From Scolanthus callimorphus (Eukaryota > Cnidaria > Anthozoa > Actiniaria > Edwardsiidae): a stretch of 64,000 bases of DNA. The stretch is taken from positions 12,302,625-12,366,624 of the forward strand of contig CM066924.1 of NCBI GenBank assembly GCA_033964015.1. Direction: 5' to 3'. This document shows, piece after piece, positions 12,087 through 23,329 of this stretch (positions within the stretch are counted from its first letter, which is position 1; each line of letters starts with the position of its first letter). The notes under the pieces were generated by a model. The model was not told where the DNA came from. It made no database searches and saw nothing but the letters and a program-made list of their open reading frames with translations. Both the position numbers and the translations under genes were made by a program.

Positions 12087-12459
12087 CGATAGATAGAGAT
12101 AGATAGATAGATAGTTTATTTTCCATAGGAGTTGCAGCCCAAAGGCTGAAATATACTTATAAATTACAATAATAAATATAAATGTACTATAAAATTGGTA
12201 TATAACTATTGATACTGAAAATACTGTTCTAAAAACTATATGATTATTAAAAAGCGACTAACTATTTACATGAGAAGTTGTATTGAAATTCATAAAACTG
12301 GAAAGACATCTTTTAGTTTTACAATTTTGACTTACAAATGTGCGCTTGGTTCTTAAATTATAATTTACATTGCGCTTCTGTGGAAGCAAGCCGTGAAGCT
12401 TATGGGAACTATCGCTGATAACATCATTAAACAACCGCTGTGTTAGAGTTCTATGTCGT

Positions 12460-13164
12460 TCAAATAATGTTGTCAAACCAGCTTTCTCTTTCTATATAAC
12501 TAAGTCCGGGTCCAAAAATGATCCCCATAGCTCGCTTCTGCAGTCTCTCGAGATCGCCTGGTACACAGAGGTCATTAATCATTATAATAAATAACCAGGG
12601 TCCTAATTTTGTACCTTGTGGAACACCGGCAGGGATATTTCCCCACTCAGACAGACAATCTTGACCGAGCTTTACCCTTTGCTTTCTATCACGGAGAAAA
12701 TCTACGATCCATAACACGATTTCCCTAGGTATATCAAAGCCAGCGAGTTTCCTTACGAGTATGTTGTGATCAATAAGATCGAACGCTTTTCGAAAGTCGA
12801 AAAGTATGACCCGCTCTGTTGCCCCATTCCCATCCGTGTCACTCAACCATGAATGTGTCATGCTTATAAGAGCCTGTACCGTAGATGACTTTGGTATTGC
12901 TCCAAATTGATGACAGTCAATCCTAGCGAGGACAGCAGGTTTCACGAAACTCTCAACAGCATACTCCTCCGCGAGCTTCGACAGAATTGGTGTGAGTGAG
13001 ACAGGGCGTAAATGTTTATTGACATCGTAAATCACCCGCTGCTTGGGAATCGGCACAATGTCTGCTTCCTTCCACTGGGGGGTAGGCGACCATCCCGATA
13101 CGAACAATTCAGAATACCCTGAACGGGTCCGGCAAACACGTCGGCATTTTCTTTCAAAATCCAT
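12460..13164 (-). pseudogene. LINE reverse transcriptase core with internal deletion
   Basis: Contains RT blocks in order: KEADIVPIPKQ, LRPVSLTPILSKLAE, FGAIPKSSTVQALIS, motif A (FDFRKAFDLIDH), GVPQGTKLGPWLF, then IMINDLCVPGDLERLQKRAM. The catalytic x-D-D box that should follow INDL is missing, with loss of roughly 100 or more residues, so the enzyme cannot be active. The sequence then passes into C-terminal LINE residues. Confidence 0.8.
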
Positions 13165-13925
13165 CCTGGTATCCCATCGGGCCCCTGGGCCTTAGTTGGG
13201 TTAATCGCGGACAGTTTTTTGAAGACTGATGCGGCGGTAACTACCAATGGCGACTCGGGAATAGGGTTAGGCTCTACGGAAGCATTGTTGCAGACTAAAG
13301 GTTGAAAGTCGTTCATGGGAGCCAAAAAAGCCATGTTCACTAGGTTAGCGAGCTCAACTTCCGTTTTATTGTCCACTCCATCTAAACGCTTGAGTGATTT
13401 GATTACATTGCTCTGCGCACCAGACGCACACTTCATTCCGCTAAGTTTTTTCACCTCTTTCCACCACACAGACGGCGAGCATTCCTTTAGATGCTCCACC
13501 TCATGCTCATAATACTTAGCTCGACATTTCTTGCGTTCACGGTTGACGCGATCTCGGAGTTTTTTAAACTCTTCGACGTCGCCAGTACTCAGTGCGCGTT
13601 GGCGCCTTTTAATAAGGCCTTTTAGACTCGGATTGATCCATGGGGGTTCCGTATTGTGAACGGTTTTCTTTCTTACGGGAGCCACGTAATCGAGTCCTGT
13701 TTGGACAATGGTTTGTAAAACAGATACTTTCTCTTGGCAGGAATCAGCAGAGTCGACAAGCGCTGTGATGTCCACTTGTTTGAGATAAGACCTAATTGCT
13801 AAGCGACGGCTCGGCCTCAGGTCTCTTGATTTCACTGTAAATTTCATTTCCGGAGTAGAAAATCTACTCGCCGGATCCTGCATTCTGATTGGTTGATTGC
13901 TCCTCGCATGTGAAATAGCTTTCAT
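13032..13925 (-). pseudogene. LINE ORF2, pre-RT and fingers region
   Basis: About 297 residues. The mid-part is basic and helical (LIKRRQRALSTGDVEEFKKL), then comes a connector typical of ORF2 between endonuclease and RT (EHEVEHLKECSPSVWWKEVK). It ends with the RT entry motif INPTKAQGPDGIPGWILKEN. The endonuclease part is absent (5' truncation). The reading frame slips at the homopolymer near 13077, after which the true continuation lies in the neighbouring frame. Confidence 0.8.
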
Positions 13926-14014
13926 CGATGAGCCAATAAACGTTCGAGGTGTCGACTGACGAGGGTCAGACGCAAGTGTAACACACTCTTACTTTTTAAT
14001 ACTAAACCGGTGTC

Positions 14015-14310
14015 ATGTCCAAAGTCAATATATCTGTTTTGCTTGACGATTGCGTGAAAGAACACACAAGTTTGTTTCAAATTTGAAGTCAGAACAGCGA
14101 ACCGCGATAGAGGAGCTGCTTAAGGGAAATGACGTGTTAGCTGTTTTGCCAACGGGGTTTGGCAAAAGCCTTATTACCAGCTCTTCTACTGTATGAAGCG
14201 AAAAGAACACCAAGAAGAACCAACCCAACGGCAACGGCTCTTACATTTGTTGTGTCTCCCCTAAAGTCGATTGTAACGGACCAAATAAAGGATTTTGAAG
14301 AACTGCAAGG
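14015..14310 (+). pseudogene. RecQ-like DNA helicase N-terminal fragment
   Basis: An ATG at 14015 opens a short frame (MSKVNISVLLDDCVKEH). After a frame change near 14085 the + strand reads SEQRTAIEELLKGNDVLAVL and then PTGFGKSL, which is a helicase Walker A box in RecQ-family context (E-Q-x-A-I-E, V-L-P-T-G-x-G-K-S). Further on, near 14245-14292, another frame gives FVVSPLKSIVTDQIKDF, matching RecQ motif Ia. About 60 bp between the two pieces are out of frame. RecQ helicases unwind DNA in repair, and RecQ-like genes are often multi-copy in cnidarians. This one is a broken fragment lacking motifs II-VI. Confidence 0.65.
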
Positions 14311-14389
14311 GGTGCAGCAGCGTTGTTGATCTGTTCTAATGAGAGGAACTTCAAGAGATTGATTAGCGGAGGAGTGTTTGGATCCTGGC

Positions 14390-14537
14390 ATTCATTTATG
14401 TTTACCGACTTTTGCTTATAATTCTGTTTTGTGCCGCTCACCATAAGACTACAACCACAAGTCGGACAAGTCGAACTCCTCTGCTTTGCCGACTTCTCTG
14501 GTTTTGTCTGTTTTTCTTGTGTTGATCGCGCGCTCAT
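14390..14537 (-). CDS. Candidate exon with a CxxC motif, unknown
   Basis: From an ATG at 14537 the minus frame reads MSARSTQEKQTKPEKSAKQR and then STCPTCGCSLMVSG, a single zinc-ribbon-like CPTC half. It stays open to 14241 but overlaps the RecQ-like fragment at its far end. I see no clear splice donor and do not recognise the family. Low confidence. Confidence 0.25.
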
Positions 14538-14757
14538 GTTTTGACCATGGCTATTAATACTAAGAGTAACGCGTGTGCTCGACTCTCAAAACAGCACGTA
14601 ATTTGAGTCCATCACTTTAATACTCTACTAGAAAGGTCAGGGAGTTTCCAAAAGAATTTGACACATTTGTTGACAAGTTCTGTCAGCTGTTTCATTCAGA
14701 GATTAACTGAGGCGGGGGTGCGAATGATAAGTCATGATAGATCGTGTCAGCTAAAAG

Positions 14758-14947
14758 GGCGAGACGAACAATGGTCTGTCCGCAGTCCCTACTTTTGGCG
14801 ACTCTCGCGCCTTCGGCACTCGCTCGCGCCTTCGGCACTTCACGCCATCGTCGCGCCTTCGGCGCTTCTCTGGCGTTCGTCGGCTTCGCGCTCGCTTTCT
14901 GGGTCGCGCTCGCTTTCTGGGAAACGCGCCAAAGTAGGGGCTGCTAA
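14758..14947. repeat. GC-rich inverted-repeat arm, right copy
   Basis: Inverse copy of 11868-12086: starts GCGAGACGAACAATGGTCTG, passes through (TCGCGCCTTCGGCAC)n units and ends GCCAAAGTAGGGGCTGC. It is about 30 bp shorter, owing to fewer internal units. Confidence 0.8.
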
Positions 14948-15077
14948 CAGTCTAAGTGTCAACCGTTTCGAGCGCCAAAAATTGCGCGCTTTTCGAACTC
15001 AACCTCCAGAGGGAAGCTTGTTTTTTTGCGCTCTACTTTCATTGTTCCTTTCGTGCTATCGTTTCTTTTTTCCTGCC

Positions 15078-15355
15078 ATGGCTCAACAACAAGATATTCA
15101 TGCCCGTCTTCGTGACCAATATTTGGTCTACCTGGATCGAATCGTGAAGACAAACGAATCATTGGTGAAGGAGAATGAGGCTCTTCGTCGAACTATGGAG
15201 GAAAGAAATCGATCCAACGAAACTATGTTCAGGAACCTGGAAAATCGGCTCGAACAACTTGCCAGCGCCGGAACAGTCGCCCAGAGGCAGAGGCGACAAA
15301 GAGGAAAGGGCTACGATCGGGCCACCCGTGCTGTAGTCATTCCTTCTCGTTGTAG
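15078..15355 (+). CDS. Candidate first exon, coiled-coil protein
   Basis: The ATG at 15078 sits in a strong context (GCCATGG). The exon reads MAQQQDIHARLRDQYLVYLD, then a heptad-rich stretch (NESLVKENEALRRTMEERNR, MFRNLENRLEQL) and a basic tail (QRRQRGKGYDRATRAVVIPS), ending at a GTGAGT donor at 15356. About 93 residues, probably a coiled coil followed by a basic region. I do not recognise the family. It lies just outside the right GC-rich arm, which may form its 5' flank or promoter. Confidence 0.5.
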
Positions 15356-15511
15356 AGTGAGTAGCTTCTCTGTTTGAGTTTGGTTGGTTTACCCTGCTAC
15401 GCGCGCTAGCGCTTACGAGGCCGCACACATGAAGGACTTTCAATAGAAAACCTTATTCAATAAAAGTCAGGAATTAATTGTGAAAACAATTAAACTTGAT
15501 CCATTAAACAC

Positions 15512-15690
15512 TTAGCCTGCGAGCCGGCTCTCCATTGGGTTTTCCAGAGAAGGATTCGTTAGGGCGCGCGCGGGGTTCCTGTGGCGTCGGGATTCCTGTG
15601 TCGCTGGGGGAGAGACAGGACACAGGAATCCCGCGCGCCAAAAAATCGAATATCCGAAAAAACCCACTGGAGAGCCGGCTAGCAGGCTAT
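15512..15690. mobile_element. Palindromic MITE, TAGCCTGC ends
   Basis: The left end TAGCCTGCGAGCCGGCTCTC and the right end GAGAGCCGGCTAGCAGGCTA are inverted copies, with CCATTGGGTTTT/AAAACCCACTGG following. An inner inverted pair (GGGATTCCTGTGTC/GACACAGGAATCCC) is nested within. It abuts the next element at its right end. Confidence 0.6.
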
Positions 15691-15693
15691 TAA

Positions 15694-17322
15694 GGGTGGA
15701 TTTACCTATCTTTTTGAGCCGTTGCTAGGGAAAATTTAAAAATCATAATTCTGCGAAATGAATATGCTTAAGGATAATATTTTACAGGAAAGATCCATTT
15801 TGGAAAAGCTTTGAAAAATGATGACGTCATCATGTGACGTCATAGTGACGTCATCGAAACAGAAAAACCTATAGTTTGTCTTCCATTTCTTAATGGAATC
15901 TGCCAAATCTGTGGCTATATAACCGCCTAGGCATTGTGCATAAGACCTAGCATGGATTTTCAGATAAATTAGAAAATGAATTTTTTACGCTTGATTTTGG
16001 GTGTTTTTAAACCATTCAGATATCATAACTCAAAAAGTTTTTACATATTCGCTAATCCCATGCTAGGCTCTATGGAAAACAAGTTAAACGAATTTTCTCT
16101 GATTTGACATAAGTACACTGTTTTGTTAAACCGGAAGTAAACTGTCGTCCCAGGCCCCCAAGCTCATCGGTAAGGCATGTGTGGTTACATAGCTGGCTTC
16201 TTATTGGTGGAGACTGGCAGGGAAACCATTTCGATGCTTGCTCTTCGAGAACCGGCACTTGTTTTTTGAAGGTTGTGATGCACTTTATATTGCGAAAACA
16301 AGCAAATATTATCCTCAAATATATCAAAGATAATGATAAATTCGACAAGAAATCATAAGAAAGGATCAACAATCTGGATGTGTGTTGGAAAAGGCGAAAA
16401 AGTCAAGAAATTTGCCCATCATGATGAGAATGTGCCGGGCCGGTTTGGCTTTAGTTTTCGTGTTCGCGGCGTAAACGAAAATAAAGACAGGTGATTCCTC
16501 TTATGGGCAATCATAGAACTGAAAATGAAAAGAAAGTTTTCAAGGAATGAGTAGTTTGAAATGTAGTGAATCACGATCTGTTTACACTCCAAAATTGAGT
16601 AAAAAATGACGTTTTGCAAGAACGTAAGTAAGCATAAGAACTCAGAACAAAAGCGCATTTCGTTGTAAATCTTGAATCCAGGTGAGCTCTCCTGGATAGG
16701 AGAGCCTTCGAATATTTACTGTGATTTGTATACTTTGTTTGTTTGTATCCATTACCATTCCTTCCTTTAGTTTCCTAGTGTTTCAAAAACCCTTTTAACT
16801 TATCTAGTTTGCAAACCGTGTTTAGTTTCACTCGAAAAGAAAAATGTTCGTTATTTACGGGAAAACGGGCGTTCGGTATAATCAATCAATCAACTTTATT
16901 TCTGCGCCAAGAGCCACCTGTAGCTTGTGAAAAAGACTCATACTTATATTGGGACACAACAAGAGAGTAAGTACATGAAGTAATAATAATTACCACTTTC
17001 TGGAATCATTCCTCTTCCAAAAACGACAAACTTCATCTAGTCTGTAAACTCGTCATTGCTCAACTCTCCAGCGGTGCTGTGTTGACTTTTCGCTTGACTT
17101 TCTCGTCTCATTTTGTGATAATTTGAGTCAACAACAAAAAAAGCTAGTAGTACATTGTTATTTGGAAGAATAAAGGTAGAAGCTTCTTGAAATGTGAACA
17201 ACTCGTACGGGTTTCCCCGAAGAAAAAATACCGGAAGTAAAAAAGATTCCCGCTCCTTTGAGCGCGCGCGTCTTCAGCCCTTGACGACGATCTCCATGGT
17301 AACGAGATAGGTAAATCCACCC
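15694..17322. mobile_element. TTAA-flanked non-autonomous DNA transposon (1.63 kb, Kolobok/piggyBac type)
   Basis: Perfect inverted ends GGGTGGATTTACCTATC (left) and its complement (right) are each flanked by TTAA (15690-15693 and 17323-17326). TTAA duplication occurs in piggyBac and Kolobok; the purine-starting ends fit Kolobok better. The interior shows no transposase; open frames at 16070-16372 and 16419-16658 (-) are featureless. A cluster of TGACGTCA-like motifs lies at 15820-15860. Confidence 0.65.
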
Positions 17323-17544
17323 TTAAACACTATTCGTGTGAAAATCCCATATACAGGCACTGTGTAAAACGTTTTGAAACATGATTTTACAGCTTTCAAT
17401 CACGTAGACTTTACTTAGTTTGAACATTTTATTTCCGGTGACCTTATAATACCCTAAAGGTCAACAATGGGTGATGCCATTTTTAAACCGCACCGGGCGC
17501 GGGGGGTTGTGGACCTACGGAAAATTTTCCGGGGGTTTGTTTTG

Positions 17545-17775
17545 GACTCTGGAATTTCCACAGGAGGGTGTGTGTCTGGAGACTGGAAATTCCAAGGGGG
17601 ATGGGGTAAAAAAGGTGACTTTCCAAGGACATTTTTATCAAAAAATAGATTTTCCAGGGGTATTTTGCCAAAATAAATGGAAATTCCAGGGGAGGGGGTC
17701 CTTAGGGTGGAAATACCAGGGGATGGGGTATGTTTCACAATTGGAAATTCCAGGGGAGGGGGTCTTTTCAAGGGA
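17545..17775. repeat. GGAAATTCCAGGGGA minisatellite
   Basis: Irregular tandem copies of a GGAA(A/T)TTCCAGGGG(A/T)GGGG unit. The same unit is the inner part of the MITE at 10850-11040. Open frames here on both strands reflect the repeat, not a gene. Confidence 0.7.
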
Positions 17776-17776
17776 G

Positions 17777-18218
17777 GTCCTCAACCCCAATAACTAACAC
17801 ATTCGATTGGATATTACTCATGATTTGCTTTCATGACAGTCATCTGAAAACTGTTCTAGCCCTGGAGGGATCCTTTTATGTTCGTGTCCTGATGGTGGCC
17901 TTTTTTTTACAGTGATCAGTGAGGCAAACATACAATATCCTTTGTAAAAAGTATGACTTCAATGGTTTCTTTTTAGATGAACTGTAAGTAAGCTTTAGTA
18001 TTAAGCTGTCCACGAGATTATAATGTGACCAAGAAACATTAATTGGATTTTAAAACATTGCAAGTTACGTATGTAAAAAAGTCCCAGTTAAAAAGTCTCA
18101 AAAAAGTCCCAGTTATTGTTGTATTCTCTGCTGAAAAGAATGGCCCTGCCTTTTTTGCAATTATACAAGCCACCTTGCTTCATTTTTAAGCTTGTTGTTT
18201 CCTGTTTCTTGATCCTTC
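17777..18218. other. Noncoding stretch
   Basis: Nothing recognised between the GGAAATTCCAGGGG array and the foldback element. Confidence 0.4.
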
Positions 18219-18669
18219 TGAAACGCATCGCAAGACGTATTTCTCAGTCAAATGTCCGCCAAAAGAAGAAAATATTGCAGCCCAGAACAATATTTCCTCT
18301 TAGTACTGGCTTAAAGGGTTTGTTGTTGGCAAAACAATCCTTATTCCATGCAGAAATCAAATGTTTACGAGCAAGAATTGGCAACCTCGTTGTTACAAAT
18401 TAACAAATTTGCGTTACAGGGACGCAGTCAGTTACGTCATTTGGTCCATGTAACGCAATTACAAAGAACAGTTGTCACGGCCTGGTCAGCTCATCGCGGT
18501 CCTGACTGCCGATTCTTGTCATAAGCATTGGATTTCTACGTAAAATAAGAGTAGTTTCCCAACAACAAGCCATTTAATCCAGTACTAAGAGGAAACATTG
18601 TTCTGGGCTGCAATATTTTCTTCTTTTTGCGGACATTTGACTGAGAAATCCGTCTTGCGATGCGCTTCG
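18219..18669. mobile_element. Foldback element with about 115-bp inverted arms
   Basis: The left arm (18219-18337) includes CGCATCGCAAGACG, TTTCTCAGTCAAATGTCCGC, AAAATATTGCAGCCCAGAAC and CCTCTTAGTACTGG. The right arm (18560-18669) is its inverse, at high identity, with a loop of about 220 bp. No coding capacity beyond repeat-driven frames. Confidence 0.7.
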
Positions 18670-19615
18670 TTCGACGTGACTGTTTGGAATTTGGTCAAGT
18701 GGCGGCGCAACACAACGTCATCGATCTCTTTCACGGCTTCAAAAACGACTCAAATTTCTTCCAGATGACCTAAAGGCCTACTCTACTTATTGGAGACCAT
18801 GTCAAGATGGTCACTTCGAGAGTTCAGTGGAATTAACGTGATCTACGGTAAGTAATATCGCGTGTTTGCTCTCGAAAGACCGCTAAATTTGTGCTGAAAT
18901 TGGGTTCAGTTTGGCGACTGTCGCGGCCTCCAATTCAAACTACCCGAAAAACTCTTTTGATATTTATAAATAAGGGGTATTACTCTTCACCGTTATATAA
19001 TTATTTATCTAGTTTTCCATGTAACCTTGGCGAAATAGCCCATCGAACTTGGGCCTTGTGAAACAAGGAAAAAATGTAAAACATTAAAATATCTGTAAAA
19101 TATTCTTTATTTGTCTTACGATCATACAAAACTACTCCATAGGTTCGAAATTATGTCTGCTTTTGGGCTCTGAAATTTGTTTGCCACCACGAGCTGGAAA
19201 TTTAGGTATTTTTAGTCTTTTTGTGTGAACGGTAAAATCACGCTCTAAACCGGAAATTGGGCAAATTTTCGATGTTCATGCAATGTGACCAAAATAAAAA
19301 TCCGATGGATCTAAAACTTATATCGTTCAAGGCTGTGACCAAAACCCTTTTGATGAGCCAATTTTGAGAGATTTGAAAAAAAAATTATTTTGCAACCTTC
19401 AGGTGCAAACCTCTCTTAAAGGCATAGACTTAGCATAAATATTATAACAATAAAACAATAACTTGATTGTTTTTATTTTTGTTAGACAAATAAAAGGACA
19501 TCCATTTCTAACAGTCAATTTTGGTTTCCAGACATGTATTCCAAAATGTTAGTTGACTCATGACAGATAATTACTCTTTATCCATAGCTGCACTGCAACG
19601 ATACTTTTTAAGTAT
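18670..19615. other. Noncoding stretch
   Basis: No gene or repeat boundary recognised. Confidence 0.35.
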
Positions 19616-19703
19616 CTATGAAAAGGAAAAGATGATTGCAAGTGCAGAGACAAACTATGAGGACCACAAGAGAAGAAGCAGACAGAATGGAAGACGAAGA
19701 GAA
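19616..19703 (+). CDS. Weak candidate exon (basic)
   Basis: The + frame KEKMIASAETNYEDHKRRSR, then QNGRRRE, is followed by a consensus donor (GTAAGT at about 19704). The acceptor is uncertain (TCCATAG at about 19587). Composition is more protein-like than the surroundings, but there is no recognised family. Confidence 0.25.
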
Positions 19704-21099
19704 GTAAGTAAAGCCAAAATGTCCCAGCAAAAATATTACATCAGAAATGAGATTGCATAAAATATAATCTGATACGAGAAGCACTCTCACCAGTTGACTA
19801 AAAACAGATTATAATATAATATTATTCTGAAAAATTGTGCATGATAATGGTATTTTTGCAGCTCATCGATAATATATAGATTTAGCCACTGGCTAAAAGC
19901 GGAGCTCCCAGTTGCATATATTTTCCATGTGAATGGAAAAGGGTTCCCATTTAAGGTATTGTAATGGAATGATACTATAGCAAAGGGTAAGGAGAAAAAC
20001 TTTATGTGACATTTTTTTATTGAAACCATTTTTACTAAAATGTGTCATTCCAAAATCACCAAATTTATTGAAAATGTTACTGTTAGTGTACAAAACACAC
20101 CATGGAGAAATGAGTATGGATATTTTCTAGGATCGTATTTTTCAGTCTGCATTTTGGACCTGCCGGATAGGAGTGTCCGATACAATACCATGTTATAAAA
20201 TCAATTTCAGGGGCCTGTCAAAACTTCAAGCAAATGACAATTCGAAGTAAAAAATCCTCTTTGTTGAATCCCCTTGATTGATATTTTAAATATGGACTAT
20301 GAATTGTATCTGTGAGCAAAATCTACACTTTACTTCCATATCTGAAGTCCATAGCTATGTGTACTGTCGACAGAGAAGCATGCTATAAACTAATCGATAG
20401 AGAGAGCAATAATTATTCCTAGATAGATCTCCACTTGCCTGTTATATGTGAAATACTCTGTGAAGCATCCCCTGCAGCCAGGAATACATCTTGGGAATTT
20501 CTACAAAATTAAATTAAACACAAGAGTTTTATAAATTGGCCCTCCTTAAATCAATCTTAAGTGAAAAAACTCGGGAAAAACTCGTTGTAGCCGAACCAAA
20601 TTGAGAAGTCGAAAAAGTGTCTCAATTTTAAGAATAAATCGCTTAGTTACATTAGAGAATTCAAGAATCATTGTGCCATTATCTATCTCTGAAGATTGGA
20701 GCCGCATGGCGAGTGCCTTTTAGTGATTCGCACTGATTTGTGCCCTTTTGATGACCAAAGCTCGCGAGCTCAACAAGATGGCTGCCATGACACTTTATTA
20801 CATGACTTTCTCCCGAGTCTCCCCGCCGAAGGATAAACACAGCCACGGCAGCCATTGTCAGCAATACTAAATCGCTAGAAAATATGGTATTCTGATTAAA
20901 AAAATTAACACAATAGTTTTGCGTGTAAAAACGACAAATCTCCCGAGCGGCCGTAATATCGTCTCATTCAGCTTTCATTTCAAACTAGCGTAGCGCGAAA
21001 AAGCGCAAAAAAAAAACTGGAATGAAAGTTTGCGATAGATAAAAAAGATTACTACTAAATGCCACTTTTATACACTAGCTACAAAATTCAAGAACCTAC
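19704..21099. other. Noncoding stretch
   Basis: No supported feature. The small frame at 20679-20864 (-) is unremarkable. Confidence 0.35.
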
Positions 21100-21273
21100 C
21101 TTGAAAACTTGAAAATAGGTTTCTGGTCGTTGTTTGCGTTTTCTCTCGCGCGCTAGCTCTTTCGACATGTCTTCCCCACACTTCACAGCACAATCAACAC
21201 AAGACATTTCGAGCAGGAATTTGCTTGTTTTCGAAACTGGAATAATTTCAGGAGTCAAATGCTTGTATTCCAT
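21100..21273 (-). CDS. Candidate first exon, unknown protein
   Basis: The ATG at 21273 opens MEYKHLTPEIIPVSKTSKFL, followed by EMSCVDCAVKCGEDMSKELA and a basic stretch (RERKRKQRPE), ending YFQVFK at a GTAGGT donor at 21099. The 58 codons are in phase 0 at the donor. The spaced cysteines (CVDCAVKC) could bind metal. I do not recognise it, and no second exon was located to the left. Confidence 0.45.
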
Positions 21274-22631
21274 GCCATGTATTTCTCCTCTGAATAATTA
21301 TTGTAGGCTGTTTTTTTATTTTATTTTTTCAGCCGCTACGGGAAACTGAAGAACATGGCCGAATAGGGGCTGTTGTTTTAAACTTTTTTTCTCAGCAGCC
21401 CTGTCGTCTTTTTGTGGTTGCTAAATTTGACAACGCGCCCCTCCCCGTTAGTTGAGCATGTTTGACGTCACAATAGGGCTATTGTGACGTATCCCTTCAC
21501 GGACATGTACACATCCGGGACTTGCCGAGACGTCGAAAAATCGGATCGATCCCTAGCAAATTGCACAGGCTACCCAATTGCAGTTATCAGTGATATTTTG
21601 CGATTATCTGCTTTTTTGACGCTGTTTTCTTAGGTATGGAGCTCCGCTATAACAAAAATGTTCCAGAAAAGACAGTTTTTACTAGCTCTACTTCAAATTT
21701 CAACATGACAGATATCACAGGAGGTGCAGAAGTTAGATTGATATAATCCAGTCTCAATGACCATATTTGGGAAGTGCTGAACAATAAAATATTAAGCAAT
21801 GTGAATTAGCAAAACCAAGGCCTGTGTTTTCTGCTGAAGCCAATTAGGCTTTGTTCAAATTCAAAAATGCAAACATAGGCGAGGGGCTTGGAAATGACCC
21901 AACTTTGCACTTGAGATCTACACTGACAATCAATGGTTTGTTTCGACAATTGAATTTGCAATAGTGAGTGCAGTACGTAATAAAATATTTCAGTATAACG
22001 ACTTATGTGATTATAAGGATTTCTGCAGGCTTTCTTCTTATTGGTCTTATTGGCTTATTGTCAATAATTACTGCATTTGCTATAAGTTATACCTACTAGT
22101 AGTGAAAAGTGTCAGATTTTAAAGCCAGAAAATGGCAAATGACCAGACTAGAAAATGTTTTGGCTACACAAATTGACCTACTAGTGTGATTAGACTAAAA
22201 CACCTGGCAGTTGGGGGACTCCCCTTAAAAAATAGACAGGTTGTTAGGAAAATTAAGTTAACCATAAAGGATAGCAAAATGGGTGTGGTCAACAGTAAAT
22301 TTTACCCTAAGAGATAGCAAATTGGGTTATACCCTAAGGGATAGGACGAGCAGCCCCCTCTATGTTTATGGGGATCCCCCCCCACCCCCCGCCCCGGCTA
22401 AAACAATTATTCCTCTCGCCTTTGGCCTCATGGGTTATCGACTCAGAGCCCATTCAGGCTCAAGGAATAGTTGCTAAATAGTCACCTTGACTTCATCTTG
22501 TTGACTATTTGGCGGTAATCTTGTCTCCTTCTGGGATTAATTTGTTAAATAAAACACAGAAGTCATGAGGAACACCTTATGACATTGCCTGGCAAATGAG
22601 TAACAGATAACATTTAATATTTTAGAATGTT
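21274..22631. other. Noncoding stretch
   Basis: No gene. A C-rich run (CCCCCCCCACCCCCC) lies at 22376-22391. Confidence 0.35.
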
Positions 22632-23276
22632 TTAAAAAGGCACTCGCACTCGCACTCGCACTCCTGGTAAACTTGGATGTGTTTTTTGGTGATTAGAATT
22701 AGACATATTATTTTTGACAGGTCGCAAAACATTTTGTAAATACAAATTTGGTCATAACTTTTATAATGTTATTCTTGTGACGGATATCAAACTTGGAGGA
22801 CAGTATGAGGTGTCATTTAGTAATAGTTTAACATAATTGCAATCTTTTTCATTTTGAACTTTTATACTTTGAATAATTTTCCGGCTACAGTGGTCCCCCT
22901 TTTCCTCTTTAAACATCTCTAAACCAAAATTTTTCTATCACTTTTGCACGAAATTTCAAAATTGGTGTTCAATTTATTTGCCTCAGATATTTAGAAAGAA
23001 AGTCTTAGCAAATTTGGCGGAGCCGAAAAGTTATAGCAAAATTTTGTTTAAAGAGAAAAAGGGGGTCCACTGTGGCTGGGATATTATTCAAAGTATTAAC
23101 ACAAATAAAGATCGAAATATGTTAAACTATTGCTAAAAGATGCCCCCTACTGTGTGTCCTCCAAGTTTGATATCTGTCACAACAATATTATAAAAGTTAT
23201 GACCAAATTTATATTTACAGAAAATGGGCTTGGACGTTTCGTGGAGTTACCTTAAGCATGCAAGTGCCCCTTTAAG
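22632..23276. mobile_element. Long foldback element (about 640 bp) with about 200-bp arms
   Basis: Left arm (about 22725-22920): ATTTGGTCATAACTTTTATA, GATATCAAACTTGGAGGACA, AATAGTTTAACATA, TACTTTGAATAAT, CCACTGT-like and CCCCCTTTTCCTCTTT. The right arm (about 23045-23225) carries all of these in inverse order and orientation. The outermost ends AAAAAGGCACTCGC and GCAAGTGCCCCTTT also pair. The left end holds a (CACTCG)n run at 22641-22665. It encodes nothing. Confidence 0.7.
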
Positions 23277-23329
23277 ATCTCAGGAAACAATATTTTTCTC
23301 TCAAGAAAAGTTCAGGTCAAAAGATCTCT

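Larger units (their letters stand above)
12093..13925 (-). mobile_element. 5'-truncated non-LTR retrotransposon (LINE) with reverse transcriptase
   Basis: The minus-strand frames 13032-13925 and 12460-13164 together encode a LINE-type reverse transcriptase. The first holds the pre-RT region (TKAQGPDGIPGWILKE). The second holds KEADIVPIPK, VSLTPILSKL, the catalytic motif A segment ILFDFRKAFDLIDH and the GVPQGTKLGPWLFIIMINDL block. The frame changes at a G6 run near 13077. After INDL the frame jumps straight to LERLQKRAM, so motif C (xxDD) and the thumb are deleted. The C-terminal end reappears at 12258-12476. The 3' tail is a (TATC)n repeat at 12093-12117 next to an AATAAA-type signal. It is a dead copy inserted between the two GC-rich arms. 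Confidence 0.85.

Noticed and set aside
11670..12126. Arg/Ala-rich open frames in the GC-rich arms on both strands
   Set aside because: The GCCGAAGGCGCGA unit is open in all frames and is repeated in inverse at 14758-14947; it is a repeat, not coding.
17454..17797. Open frames on both strands (105 and 108 codons)
   Set aside because: They follow the GGAAATTCCAGGGG repeat and are shared by overlapping frames.
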